A stretch of DNA of 64,000 bases from Azadirachta indica (taxonomy: Eukaryota; Streptophyta; Magnoliopsida; Sapindales; Meliaceae): NCBI GenBank assembly GCA_022749755.1, contig CM040446.1, positions 1,852,966-1,916,965 on the forward strand. Reading direction: 5' to 3'. Positions 52,501-64,000 of the stretch are shown in pieces. The notes beneath the pieces were generated by a model. It worked only from the letters and a program-made list of their open reading frames with translations, had not been told where the DNA came from and did no database searches. Both the position numbers and the translations under genes were made by a program. Position 1 is the stretch's first letter, and each line of letters begins with the position of its first letter.

Positions 52501-55500
52501 TTGCAGTAAAAACTGAATATCAATGTCAGTAAACTTCAAGTAACATGAAAGTATAAAATGAATTATGCTTTATATATTACTTAACATTAAAAGTTGTATT
52601 ACCAGTTGCACTTTATCCACTTTAGGACCACGTGGACCACGCTGAGTCGATTTTCCTCCATGATCTGAATTTGGGACTGCTGCTGAGAATAGATTCTCAA
52701 GTTCTTTCATGTCAATCTCTGGAGCCCTACATTGAGATGTAACGAAATAGAAGGTCATGATACTTATAGCCATAAGGAGGACAATTCACTGAATAAAACA
52801 AAAATTATATATTAGCAAGTAGCACACACTTGGAAGCTTCCCCGGTTTTTTGTGCTTCAGCCCACAAGCTTCCTTGGACAGCTCTTGTTAGCTTCAACCA
52901 ATGCAATGGCTTCAATTTCTTGGTTTGCTGACCCTTTAAAGTAATAGTACGTGATAATCGTCCCTTTCCACTAAAGGAAGGTGGTGCAGGAACTGGAGAA
53001 CCTCCACTGCTAACTGATGAAGCAATACCATTCACAGAAACCCCTTTACCAAAAGGAATAGGTGGAGGGGGAGCAGAAGGGACAGAAGAGGAATTTGAGG
53101 ATAAAGTAGGCAGAGGTGGAGCGGGTGGGAAACCTGAGGAGGAATTTGAAGACAAAGGAGGAGATGGTGGAGCCGGTGGGGGAACTGAATTGGAATTCGA
53201 GGACAAAGAGGGAGGAGGTGGAGCCCATGGGGGAACTGAAGAGGAATTCAAGGACAAAGGGGGAGGAGGGGGAGTAGGTGGAGGAACGGAAGAGGAATTC
53301 GAGGACAAAGGGGGAGGAGGTGGAGCTGGTGGGGGAGCTGAAGATGAGTTTGAGGACAAGGGGGGAGAAGGTGGAGTCAGTGGAGGAGTCAAAGAGGAAT
53401 TTGAAGACAAAGTGGGTGGAGGTGGAGGTGGAGCCGGTGGGGCAACTAGAGATAAAGTAGCAGAACTAACAAATGGTCTAGAACAAAGAGGGGGACTTAA
53501 GCGTGAAGGCGGTCTAGCTTTAATAGCTAATTTCTCCTTCAAAGGTGGCAATGGAGGAGGCGCTGGTGTTGGAGTTGTGGGCAGAGGAGCAGGAGGCGGG
53601 GGCTGTGTTGATATAATGAGAGAAGGAGGAGATAAGGACGAAGTAATGGGAAGAGACAGAAAAGTCGGCGTTGAAGTTTTATAAGGAGGTGGAGGTGGAG
53701 GTGGAGGTGGTGGGGGAGTAGGAGATGAAGTATTAGAACTGATAGTGTGTCTAGGATGGGGAGGAGGAGGTGGGGGTATAGGAGGCCCAGCTGAATTCTT
53801 CTCCAAAAGCGGCAGCAAAAGGAGGATTTGGCATTACAGGAGGTGGGAGCATTGGAGGTGAAGGAGTTATTGATGAAGCAATTGTAGAACTTAAAGGGTA
53901 AGAAGTAGAACATGAAACATCTATTATACTTGAGACAAGAGTCTTTAGAGGTGGTGTTGGAGGAGGAGCAAGGGCGGGAAAGGAAAGAGTAGTAGACACT
54001 AAAGTATTAGAAGTAGTACTTGAGGATGAGGTCTCTGAAGCCGAGGGGCTGACTAATGATGACTTATTCCCGACTTGTAAATAGGAGTCACTTTCTTTGG
54101 TAAATGGAAAATGTGTTGGCTTTGATGATGAAAGATGATGAGATGGTACCTGTGGACATGGAGGCAGAGTAACTTTCAAGGCAATAGAGGTCAAGGAAGG
54201 GCGTGGTGGAGAAGGTGGTGTAGGTGTTGATGGTGAAATTGAATCACTTTTGACTTCCACATATTCAGGTCTGCATGACACAGCAGCCGAAGTTGGATCC
54301 GAGACAGTTGAAAATGTTGCTACTTGATGAGTAACTTTAGGACTTATAGATGAAGCATGATCATGCAACAGGGGTTTAACACCAAGAGCTAAGGATGCAT
54401 CATGATGCCCTGATACCAACGGAGATAAAGCTTGCATGGCATTGCAAATAGGTGAAGTAGTCTGAGAAGCCTCAGGTGTCTTTTGGGACATAACATAAGG
54501 TTGACTAGGTAGTCGAATGGTATTCCAAGAGTGTCGAGGTTTTTCCTTCTCATTACTCTCAACAGTATTTGGGGACATATTTGCTAAAGGTACAAGGTCT
54601 TTCTTTATGCCTAAAGACAGTGAGCTCTTGTTCTTATCCTCCCCTTCAAAGTGCTTTTTATCCTGATGATCTTTAGGACTCGTCTCCTGTAGTAGAGAGT
54701 TAATTCCCATACTTGGGGGGGAGAATCGGTGTCAGACTTCTCATGGATAACATTTGATGAACTTATGTGCTGGAGCACATTAAATGCAAAATCTGCCCTT
54801 TGATCTAGCCAATCTACGTGGCTAAATATCTCATGAACTTTAGCAAATGCTTCAACTGGAAGGCCCTCCTTCTCCTCAAAGCAAGAAATATCAGCAACAA
54901 CAACGGAAGCAGCAGCATCCATCTCTGAGAAAAGAATCTTCATTCAAAGTACGCTTATGTTAGACAAAAAATAAATAAATGAATAAACAACTATATATGC
55001 CAAACCAAACAAGGCAATTGATGTATACCTCAGCTCTGAATTCCTTTGGAAATAGTTCTTTAGCATCCCACAATATGTCAACTTCATCACGATTAAGCAT
55101 CAAAATATTTGATCTGATAAAAGCCGTGTTAAACACAACCCGGAACATCATCTCTTCTCGTTCCATGTCATCATTCAAGCTGATACACTCAAGCACAACG
55201 TCACCTTGAATACGGCAATTGATGTCAATTTTTACTAGTTCGCATTCAGCCTGCAAGAGCAAACATTTCCAGCCACTCATATATTTCATATCTTGGATCA
55301 AATTGTAGTAACAATTTTAGAGAACATATGCCAACCCCATCCCCCCAAACAAAACCATAATTAAGCTATCACTAAATGTAAATAAGTAAATAAATAAACA
55401 AACTCTGCCAGTAAGAGAATGTATAATAATGTAGAAAATAAAAAAACCGAAACCATCCAATTGACTGTAAAAGTCCCAACACCCTTGGGCATGACTTATT

Positions 55501-58038
55501 CTCCCAAAAACAAAAACAAAAAAAAAAAAAAAAAAAACAATATATGACTTAGGTTTTTTGTCTGGCACCACCTAGCTTTTAGGTCTTAAACATAATAAAC
55601 AGAAACAGCTGTAGATCAATCATTTATATCCTTTCAAGACACAGAAACCGTCTATAACTTTGACATGGCAAGTCAGTATGCTTTATGTGGTGTAATGTAT
55701 GCAGAACCAAATACAGCTATGCTTAATTTGCAATATGGCACACATCCATCATTTATACATTGCCTCTTCACCTTGAGTTCAAATCTTGAAACTCGGGTGT
55801 TTCTGTTTTTTTTAATAATCTTCATAGCACAAAAGCATTAAATTTAAAAGAAAATCATAACATGCAATCTTGAGGACTACCTGAAGAAGCAAGACAAAAG
55901 TGACCATGAAGTTGAACTCCTAAAAAGAGGCTCATCCTTGGTCACTGACATTAATTGGCTCAATGTATCATCACTTTTAGATTCTCTAGAATCGATCTAT
56001 TTAGAATGGCCTTCTAAAGGCAATTAAAAATATCACTGTAGCAAAGACGCTTGGCTTCGAGATATAATCTAGTTTCTTTCCTCTTTATTTCCTTAGTTCT
56101 TTTCATACAAACCCCTAAAGTAAGGACAAGTCATATAGTTGAAGACAAAAATTTACTATGTAGTTCACTATAAGTACGAACAATGTCCAAATGAGAAGAA
56201 AAACTGAAACATATAGAAAAAGAAAGGGACATGTTAATACCTGCTTATAGAATCGGACAGCTTTACTTCCTTTTGTTGTTGAGTACAAGACTTTGGTGCT
56301 TCGATCATTAAGAAGAAAAGGATCCTGTCCATATATCCGAAATATTGGACGGCAACCACCCTCTCCATCAAAATTAGGGATAAATCTGAGAATGACACAA
56401 TCCAAGGTGACAGCTCTATCAAGTGGAGGCCATTCTGAGACCACGTTCCTCCTCGAGACATACTGCAAATACCTCAGTTGAGAAGGGACTGGATTCAGTG
56501 GTGAGAGCAACTGCAAAAGCTCACGAGGAGCCTGCCGATAAATCATGTCCAATGTCTTCTGCTCTCCACTGTACTGCTTCCTATAAATCAAGAGAGCAGC
56601 TAACATGAAAGCTAAAACTGGCCAACCACCCCGCTCACAATGCATTATCAGCACATTGTGCTGCCCAAGTGATAGCCAACTCTCAGTAGATCTCAGAAAA
56701 TGGTGGATCACCTCCATTGTGAGCAATGGGCAGCCTTCATAGTGCCGAGGATAGTCCATTATGGTTATGTCATACTCAGACAAGACATCAGCCATGAGGC
56801 TTTTTGTATTTTCTTCACGGAAATTGAATACCAATAGCTGGGTATCCGGAAAGTCTTCTCGTAGTTGACCAACTATTCCTCCTGTATACTCTTTATAGTT
56901 TTCTTCTTCCCAAGCATCAGTCGTAAAGCAGCAATTGAAAACTATAGGCAGACAAAATTAGTTGTCACTGTAACTTTCAAATTTTAAATGCCAGAACCCA
57001 TACTGGTAAATTTCAATTGCCAATAAACATAGTTCACTTGTAAAGTTCACTGTTCTTCATTTTGAACAAACAAGTAATGCAAGAATGCAACCATCATTAC
57101 ATCTCTTCTAATAAAGCAAGTAATGTTGGATTACCCTGGATTACCCACCAATTTTACTATTCTGTAATTAACTGGAATTAATAAAAATCTAGTAAACTCT
57201 TGTTTCCTATAGTTTCACATTACACCATGCACTAAAAACAACAGCATCAAGCTCATTGAAACACGCGTAGAATAGCTGGAATCAATAAAAATCTATGAGA
57301 CTCTTGTTTATGATGGTTTTGTATTAGACTATGCACTAAAGAGAACAGCATCAAGATCAGTGAAACATGGAATCCGACAGTCCAATTTTCACACATTCTT
57401 TAAGTTCGTCATTTTCAAATTGAAAAAAAAAAAAAGTCTGCCGGTTGATAAATGTTTTACAGAACATTTCTCTTACAAACTGTTCGTAAAACAATAACGA
57501 GAAATTGAATTGCACCTGTTCCTTCGTCCTAAGAAGTTAAAAGAAACTCACAGAGGCAACCAATCGCCAACTAGAGTTTCATAATCCTCCCGTTTCCACA
57601 AACCAAAATTTTGACATTCATACAGAATTATATTCCAACAATTAAAATAAAACACAGATATAAACTATTGGTTGATTTCACATATGTTAATTTCTACATT
57701 TGGCGGCGTTGAATTCATCTATAATATTAAAAAATTACAAACTGATATCTTCAATTCCACTCCGTTTCAGCTCAAAAACCTCAAATTCTCTCTCACTAAA
57801 CACGACATATAACAAAAATCATAGCTCATAATCTCGACAAACAAAACCACAAGCTACCTCGTCAATTTCACACAATTCCAATTCCAAGCTATCAAAATTC
57901 AATAGCATCAACAACTAATACACAATCAAGTGAAAACAACACAACTAAATGACGAGAAAACAAACCGTAAACTCGCTCGGAGATCTCGAGCAGTCCGTCA
58001 GGTGGCTTCCGATAAAACAATCTTCTAAACAACGCCAT
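46589..58038 (-). CDS. FH13: Class II formin with PTEN-like domain, FH13-like
   Basis: Exons: 57966-58038, 56241-56941, 55029-55250, 52830-54937, 52603-52726, 51548-51619, 50874-50972, 50667-50709, 49282-49362, 49145-49195, 48967-49048, 48128-48222, 47881-47952, 47691-47807, 47026-47094, 46856-46922, 46589-46767; about 1417 residues. The N-terminus (MALFRRLFYRKPPDGLLE) starts a PTEN-like domain whose P-loop reads HCERGGWP (residues 125-132): the Cys is kept and the essential Arg is Pro, so it should bind membrane lipid rather than act as a phosphatase. A C2-like region, a long Ser/Pro linker and a poly-proline FH1 follow. FH2 (about 1005-1370) has KLKPLHWLKL, LGNALNQGTARG and NNKMTLMHYLCK. 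Class II formins nucleate actin filaments. Lesions: a G7 run at 54715-54721 and an A4 run at 53805-53808 shift and restore the frame across about 300 codons, and the 43-base exon carries one extra base near 50705-50710. One intron uses a GC donor. Confidence 0.9.
53076..53430 (-). repeat. 51-bp tandem repeat encoding a 17-residue FH1 unit
   Basis: About seven imperfect copies of a 51-bp unit encode LSSNSSSxPPPxPPPPP-type segments in the FH1 region of the formin. Profilin-actin binds such poly-proline tracks, so copy number sets the number of docking sites. The units differ from each other at several positions. Confidence 0.85.
57171..57370. repeat. Tandem duplication, two copies of about 95 bp, in FH13 intron 1
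   Basis: Copies at about 57171-57265 and 57274-57370 share CTGGAAT-AATAAAAATCTA, ACTCTTGTTT, ATGCACTAAA and ACAGCATCAAG blocks in the same order. They have diverged considerably. Confidence 0.75.
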
Positions 58039-58789
58039 TTCAACGTTTTTCTCTAAACTTCGCTTCTCCGAATCACAAAAATCTCAGACATTTTGCTATT
58101 CTCATGTCCACCATTAACAACCTCGTCGGCGCCAGAAAGCGCTTCTGGTTTTTCTCGAATTTTTTAAATAATAATAATAATAGCTTTGGCTGCCGGTGAA
58201 AGAAAAAGGCAGCTGAAAAAATTCTGTTATTTCTTGAACAAACGCTGTTTGGTAACAGCGTAGATAGTTTTTTCAATTTTAATTTTCTTTTTTTTTTTAT
58301 AAATATTTTTTATCTTTTATTTCGATTGGGAGGTAACAGAAATTGGTGAAGACGACTGATTACGGGAGAAAGAGAGATTTGTTGTTCATTTGTTCGTTTG
58401 TTTGTCAATTTCTGAAAGCGTAAGGAAATCATCGGCTACCAACTGGCGCTTTCTTGACGTGGAAAGAGTCTGTGAAAAGCACGTCATTTGTGCTGGTGGC
58501 GTTACACGTGTCGTCTCTAAAAATACTATTTTTTAATAATCATTCTAATCACCACTACATCATTTTATTTTTATAACAATTGAAAATTGGTTTGTACACA
58601 TTAAGCTGCATAAAAATTATAAGAAATTATATGATATTATTTTTGTTTGTGGGGAAAATTTACTAAGTTCCATATTTAATTTGATAAAAAAGAAATGAGT
58701 CAACTTTGGATTATATTTTTTTATAAAATAAAAGATTGATGATTTGAGATGAATTTGACTATTACAAAAATTCAAATACTTGAATATAA

Positions 58790-59040
58790 AAAATGAATTT
58801 GTAACTTGAGCACAAAGAATATAAAATCAAAATCAATTTCTTCATTTATAAAGTTGAAAATTTTGAATTCCCACCTATAAAGTTCGTCAAGCAATATTTT
58901 GGTGAGCCTTAATGATTTGTATGAATTGATTGCTGGATTTACAAAGAGGTACATGCAAATGATTTCAAAATGATTAACATGAAATTACAGTGAAATTAGA
59001 GCATTTTGTAATTAGAGTTAGCAGCTGAGTTGTCACTCCC
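58790..59040. repeat. Dispersed direct repeat, copy A
   Basis: This segment shares a long series of blocks in order with 60208-60506: ATGAATTTGTAA, AGAATATAAAATCAAA, AATGATTTGTATGA.TTGATTG, ATGCAAAT.ATTTCA, TTAACATGAAATTA and GAAATTAGAGCATTTT. It has no coding content. It may be an old transposon or a local duplication. Confidence 0.7.
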
Positions 59041-60207
59041 CTTAATATTTAAAGAACTTACATGATCAAGTAAACTAATGAATAAATAAAATAATGTTTT
59101 TTCAGAAAATCTGATAATGATTTTGTGTTTGGGTATTATTTATAAGACTAAAATATCCGGAAAAAAAATAAATTTAAATTTTTATAATAAAATTACTCGA
59201 TCGTATTTTAATCTCCTCCAAATTGATAGCTAGTCATCGATAAAAAAAATCTAACATTTTTGCCATGTATACATACAATTAAGTTAAGTATAAAATTTGT
59301 TTGTAACAGATAAACTAATTTTTATTGAATGTCTACTATTAGCTTATGGTGGTTATAGTTGTTACATAAGATTATTATGTAATTAATGATTAGCCGATTA
59401 TAACACTGATCACAAAATAATATAAGTTAGGATAGCTGTAATCTAAAAATTACTTAATTTATCATTATTTAATCGTAGCCACAAAAAAAAAAAAAAGAGA
59501 AAAGAAATTTTATAATTATAGCCGCAACAAAAAAAAAATGTATAATTGAAAACTATCTCAATCTGAATTTTTTACTTTTATTAAATATTTTCTCTTTTTA
59601 TTTTGTAATTTTTTTTTCTAATTTTACCTGATCGAAGAATTGTTGATTGACGAAAATCAATTCAAAACATCACGTCATATTCTATTCAAAATTGTTAAAA
59701 AAATAAAAGAAATTAGGAAATAAATTATCAACGAGTTATTGGGTGGAGATTGCTGCAAACACGAAGTAAAGTAAATGAATGGTTTTTTTTTTTTTTTTCG
59801 AGAGAAAAATAAATGGTATAGTTAAATAGCAAAATATATTTAATTTACTGTCTAAAGTATAATTGAGATCTATATTGAAAATTAAAACATGGGGTATATA
59901 ATATGGATAATGTAATTATAGTTAGAAGTGCATAGATTTTAGTTAAAAATTTTGAACTTCATAAGTTAATAAGATATTATATATAAGGATTTCTATTTTA
60001 ATAAAAGGTCTTATTTTGTGTTAATAATAATTCTAAATACTTTATATTTATATTTGTTGTATATTTTTCACAATAATTATTGCTATTCTCTGTATCTACA
60101 TTTGGGTTTGAAAAATGCCACATAAAAAATAAATTCTACCATGATTAGGAAATTCTTATTGTTATTTTATTATATTAGCAAGTTAGCAACCATTTTTTTT
60201 ATTATAA

Positions 60208-60506
60208 AATATGAATTTGTAATATGTGGGTAAAGAGAATATAAAATCAAATTTATTTCATAATAATTATTTATTGGCCCACGAAAGCCCAATTCCCAAT
60301 CAAAGTCATTAAAAATTTGAAGCCCAATCCAGCGGCATCACACACACGTGTAAAGTTCAGTATCGATGATTTCAATGATTTGTATGAGTTGATTGTTGCA
60401 TTTACAAAAAGGAGAATGCAAATAATTTCAGAGTTGTTAACATGAAATTATGATGAAATTAGAGCATTTTATAAATTGAGTTGTGGCTTAAAGTTGCGAT
60501 CCCGAA
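60208..60506. repeat. Dispersed direct repeat, copy B
   Basis: This matches copy A at 58790-59040 in the same orientation, about 1.4 kb away. It carries extra sequence (about 60270-60350) with GGCCCACGAAAGCCCA and a CACACGTGT site that copy A lacks. Confidence 0.7.
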
Positions 60507-61630
60507 TAATTAAAATTAAATATGATGAAATAAGATAGTATTTTTTTAAAAGAAAAAACTAATATGTTTCTATTTAGTTCTTATCTTCATATTGTTAAAA
60601 TTAAAATATTTGAGGAAATTAAATCTATAACTTTATAAGAAGATTTATTTTTATTCTTTTATTTACTTTTGAGTGAGTGATTATGATGTGATATGTTTAC
60701 AAAAATTATTTTTATAAATAGTGTTATGCACCGATAGCTCAGTCGTTAGATCGTTATAATATATAAATTATAAAATTTCATGATTATGTACGATAATACT
60801 AATAATAAATATGAATAAAAGCTCTCAATTTTTTATTTGTTTGATATTTTTTATTTTATTATATTTTTTTACTTAATTGTTATTTCATTGATTAATTACC
60901 AATTAATTGAAAATCTATGTTATATTCTACCTAAATTATAAAAAATTTTAAAATACTAAAATGTAAATTAAAAAATAAGGAAGAATTAGTTGTCTCACAG
61001 ATTTTAATAAAAATATAATTGATAAATTAAATAAATACTATGAATCTTAGTTAAATAGTAAAATAATTTCAGTAACTTGTTAAAATATAATTGAAACCAC
61101 ATACATTTGAATAAAAATTAATTACTATAATATAAGTCATTGAAATATTTTATATTTTCCGTTTAGAAAAAAAAAAGTCATCAATTAAAAATTAAACCCC
61201 AATTTTGAAGTAAAGATCGGTTTAAATGGGCCGATGGACCTTGACTAAGTGCGTGCTTACCTAAACCGAGTGAAGACGTGGAATTGACTGAAATGAATAA
61301 TTAAAAAAATGAAAATTCAAAATTGAATTGCTGTTCAATTCGTGTTTGGAAATATCAGAAATTTTATTGATATATTTGGAATTTCCGTTCCATACTTGAA
61401 ATTAGGTTACGGGGTCGCATTTACTTAAAATATTACTCGATAAAATTTTGAAAGTCTATTTTCTAAGTCAAATAAAAAAATAATAATAACAATAATAATA
61501 ATAATAATGTCTGAAGCATTTTTTTTTTAATATTAGATCTATATTTAACTGATATTACAATCATGCACTTCACAAATTTACTCTCATCGCAACATTATTG
61601 GGGACTTTTTCATACAATTAATATTACAAT

Positions 61631-62083
61631 AAGACATGTAATGAGAGTTTAGATAAATACTTTATAACTTACTTTAAAAGTCTACTTTTATTATAATACA
61701 GTTTGAGAATGACCCCTCGTTACAATTATGTATTTGGTGTTTAGACAGACATTTTACAACTAACTTCAAAAATCTATTTTTAAGAAGAATGCTCATTACT
61801 CCATGTTTTTTTTTTGTTAATACTTCATTATATTCTTATATATTTTTTAATATACCATCACCTTCAAATTCTTATTTTTTTTATTGATTTTACTATTCAG
61901 TTTAATTGATTTATAAATAGTAAAATCAAAAATATTGAAAATACTAAAAGGCAAAATCAAAATTCAGTGAGTGATGTGATATTATAGAAAATATAGGAGG
62001 ATAATGGGATATTAGTTGAAAAAACAGAGAATAATAGGCATTCTTCCCTATTTTTACTATAACACTATTTGAGAGTGACTCAT
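61631..62083. repeat. Local duplicated segment, second copy split by the MITE
   Basis: Copy 1 (about 61631-61713) contains GTTTAGATAAATACTTTATAA, then ACTTTAAAAGTCTACTTTTA, then a TTTGAGAATGACCC tail. Copy 2 has the same order (from about 61738) but is interrupted by the MITE after CTATTTTTA, resuming at 62057 and ending with TTTGAGAGTGACTC. Confidence 0.7.
61783..62047. mobile_element. 265-bp foldback MITE with 9-bp target duplication
   Basis: The ends read (A/G)GAAGAATGC inward, and similarity continues for most of each half. The centre is a stem TGATTTTACTATT / AATAGTAAAATCA around an 18-bp loop, so the whole element can fold into one long imperfect hairpin. The flanks are CTATTTTTA at 61774-61782 and 62048-62056. 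A 9-bp duplication suggests mobilisation by a Mutator-type transposase. The TIR sequence differs from that of the 8.4-kb MULE at 16972-25368. Confidence 0.82.
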
Positions 62084-62261
62084 ATATAATATCATTTTAT
62101 GGGCATTCTCCCCTTTGATGTTTGAAAAAATAGATATGGGATCAAAATTGTAAAATATAAAAAAACAAAACAGACCCGAAAAATAATATCATTTTATGAC
62201 GGATCACATATCGTGTGACCTTTTATGACGTGAGAATATTAATGAAAAGAGAAAAAAAATA

Positions 62262-62518
62262 GAGAAAATTAACCAAAATGTCCCAAACTTAGGCTGAATT
62301 TTCAGCAATATATACTATTCAAAATTTGTTACAAAATGACCCACTTAAATTTTTTTGGACGAAAATACCACTAATGAAAGCAAACGTTGATCATATTTGA
62401 AATTTTTTTTGTGAGGGTATTTTAGTCCAATTGGATCATTTTTTATACAAGTTTTGAATAGTTGTTATTTGAGAAAATTGAATCCCAATTTTGGTTATTG
62501 TAAAAAATCCCCCAAAAA
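62262..62518. mobile_element. Probable second MITE, about 257 bp, with inverted-repeat ends of about 100 bp
   Basis: The left half reads AACCAAAATGTCCC, then ACTATTCAAAATTTGT, AAAATGACCCA, GGACGAAAATACC. The reverse complement of the right half gives AACCAAAATTGGG, then ACTATTCAAAACTTGT, AAATGATCCA, GGACTAAAATACCC in the same order. The organisation resembles the TIR of the large MULE, which also has an AAAATGACC block followed by an AAAATTA(C/T)CC block, so a distant relation is possible. The exact borders and a target duplication were not resolved. Confidence 0.55.
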
Positions 62519-64000
62519 ATTACTTACATACTTGATAAAAAAAACCTTATAAAGTACTGAATTTAAGGGCATGAGCATTTATCACACAGTCATTTGTGGT
62601 GATAATAAAGTTCTAAGTAGACATATTTGAATTAAGAATCAACAAAAGGAAGTGGATTTACTCTTCCAACACGGGAGTAAAATTTTCTTCATTTGAAATG
62701 AGATATTATTTTCTTTAGATGCAAATTTCAAATTGCATGATCTTGAAAGTAATCATAACAAAATTTTCAATAAAAATATAAAATATCTTTAATCATAAAT
62801 AAGAGCGTGAAATTGCTTTCACATGATACAGAAAAATGGAACAAAATTTTCAATATTTCCAACTTTATGGTCAATTATTAAATGTCAAATTTCAAAGTCA
62901 TACCTTTAATAGAGAATCATAAAGGACGGAGAATAAAAAAAGGAAAAGAAAACTTTGTAGCAATTTCATATATATATATATATATATATACATATATAAA
63001 AGAAAGTAAATTCCCTACTTTTGTAGTCAACAATTGGGGTCAATTTTCTAAACTATATACTTCTTCCCTAGTCCCACCGTCCATATTTTTCCCCCAAAAT
63101 TTTTAGTATTGTCCAATCCAATTTATCTTTTCTAGTTTCGGAAAATATTTTATAAATTAAAAATATAATAAATTTTTGAGATGTAATATATTATTATCTA
63201 TATAAAATTAAAAATAGTTTATTTATTTTTTTTTTATATAAAATCGTTTAAATAGATACAAAAATTTTCATTAAGTTTGCATAATCAACATATAATATAT
63301 AAAGTTAGGTAAGTGAAATTATATCACATGCTTCATGTTTCACACGTCTTCCTAGTCAATTTCTACATATGAATTGAGTGGGACGGAAAAGAAAGCAAAA
63401 ATATTCATACGTTACATGTTATATGTGCTATGTGCACTTCCTTAATTTTCAAATGGTTGAATTTGCCGGCCAAACGCAATTAACAAGAGTCTTACGACGC
63501 TACGTTTGATTCAATTTTATCTCACATTTTTATTTAACAATCTTTTATTTTAATTTTTAAATTTTTATTATATTTTTTTTAAAAATTTCAAATATGAACC
63601 ATAAATAAAAATATTAACATAAAAGAGTCTCAAACCTTTATGATTTAAATTTTTTTTTAAGACAAAGAATTCGCTATAAAAAATATTTTATAATTATAAA
63701 AAAACGTCGAAATACCGTAGCTAAATTCAAGCACAACCTCAAGATATGATTAAGTTTGTAATTGTCACACATTAATTATTAACTATCAAAACTATCTTTA
63801 GAATCATTTCTAATATTTTTTCTTTCTTCCTTCATCATTTACCCATTTTAATCTATATATATATATATATATTGAAAATAAAATAAAAATATAGATAAAT
63901 GCCCAACTGGTATTTTTCGTATAGATCCTCTAGTATTTTAAAATTTTACAAAATTAATAAATAGTTTCTAAAGTATTATGACAGTCCTAAAATTTTACAA

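Larger units (their letters stand above)
58300..64000. other. AT-rich intergenic region with small mobile elements
   Basis: No gene is supported. The first part includes the formin promoter. Described separately are a duplicated segment (about 58790-59040 and 60208-60506), a foldback MITE (61783-62047) and a second inverted-repeat element (about 62262-62518). (AT)n tracts lie at 62969-62990 and 63854-63872. A tRNA A-box-like GATAGCTCAGTCGTTAGA lies near 60732, without a recognisable B box. Confidence 0.6.

Noticed and set aside
53190..53684. Glycine/glutamate-rich open frame on the plus strand
   Set aside because: It is the antisense of the proline-rich FH1 coding region; its content mirrors the 51-bp repeat and it has no family resemblance.
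53797..54712. Reading the 0.9-kb middle of the large FH13 exon as an intron
   Set aside because: A GT and an AG in matching phase exist, but the interval is one long open frame with Ser/Pro-rich coding text, so compensating indels fit better than a spliced intron.
60721..60800. Possible tRNA gene from GATAGCTCAGTCGTTAGA
   Set aside because: Only an A-box-like stretch is present; no anticodon arm, B box or terminator can be found, so it is at most a decayed fragment.

Overview
The window looks like about 64 kb of nuclear DNA from a eudicot plant. It is AT-rich with many long (AT)n tracts. Its protein genes have many short GT-AG exons, and they belong to plant-specific families: CIPK kinases, CTD phosphatase-like proteins, plant reticulons and class II formins. 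The transposable elements are also plant types. I cannot name the species from sequence alone.

Four host genes, all on the minus strand, were assembled by reading splice sites. They are an intronless CBL-interacting protein kinase close to CIPK6 (6514-7854); CPL4, an RNA polymerase II CTD phosphatase with FCPH and BRCT domains (30912-36723, with a leader exon near 37240-37440); a long reticulon-like protein of the RTNLB21 type (38395-42485, nine exons, 669 residues, every junction in phase); and a class II formin with a PTEN-like N-terminus, closest to FH13 (46589-58038, 17 exons, about 1417 residues). From memory, the homologues of the last three lie near one another on Arabidopsis chromosome 5, which suggests a conserved block.

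The CPL4 and FH13 reading frames are each interrupted by small indels: two in CPL4 and three in FH13. All five sit in short single-base runs inside otherwise well conserved exons. Base-calling error is the simplest explanation; real decay cannot be excluded.

The outstanding accessory region is 14.9-25.7 kb, a nested insertion. A badly decayed Ty1/copia retrotransposon (pol remnant 14921-16471, probable 3' LTR 16500-16971 continuing at 25378) was hit by a Mutator-like element (MULE) of 8397 bp (16972-25368). The MULE has terminal inverted repeats of about 115 bp and a perfect 9-bp target duplication (TAAAAAATA). It carries two convergent genes: a MuDR-type transposase (minus strand, DDE + SWIM + CCHC knuckle) and a DUF1985/Ulp1 (C48) protease-like gene (plus strand), the layout of Kaonashi-type MULEs. 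Five nonsense codons and two frameshifts break these genes, and all five nonsense codons fit C-to-T or G-to-A change. A TTTCGATCAC motif recurs at both gene starts and between the convergent 3' ends. There it forms two long, near-perfect hairpins (21621-21812 and 24765-24871).

The right-hand intergenic DNA (58-64 kb) holds a 265-bp foldback MITE with a 9-bp target duplication, inserted into one copy of a local repeat so that the neighbouring copy shows the unoccupied site. It also holds a second MITE-like inverted repeat and a duplicated segment of about 250 bp. The remaining intergenic stretches (1-6.4, 8.4-14.9, 25.7-30.9, 42.6-46.5 kb) show only AT-rich DNA, microsatellites, small tandem duplications and faint tRNA-derived fragments.
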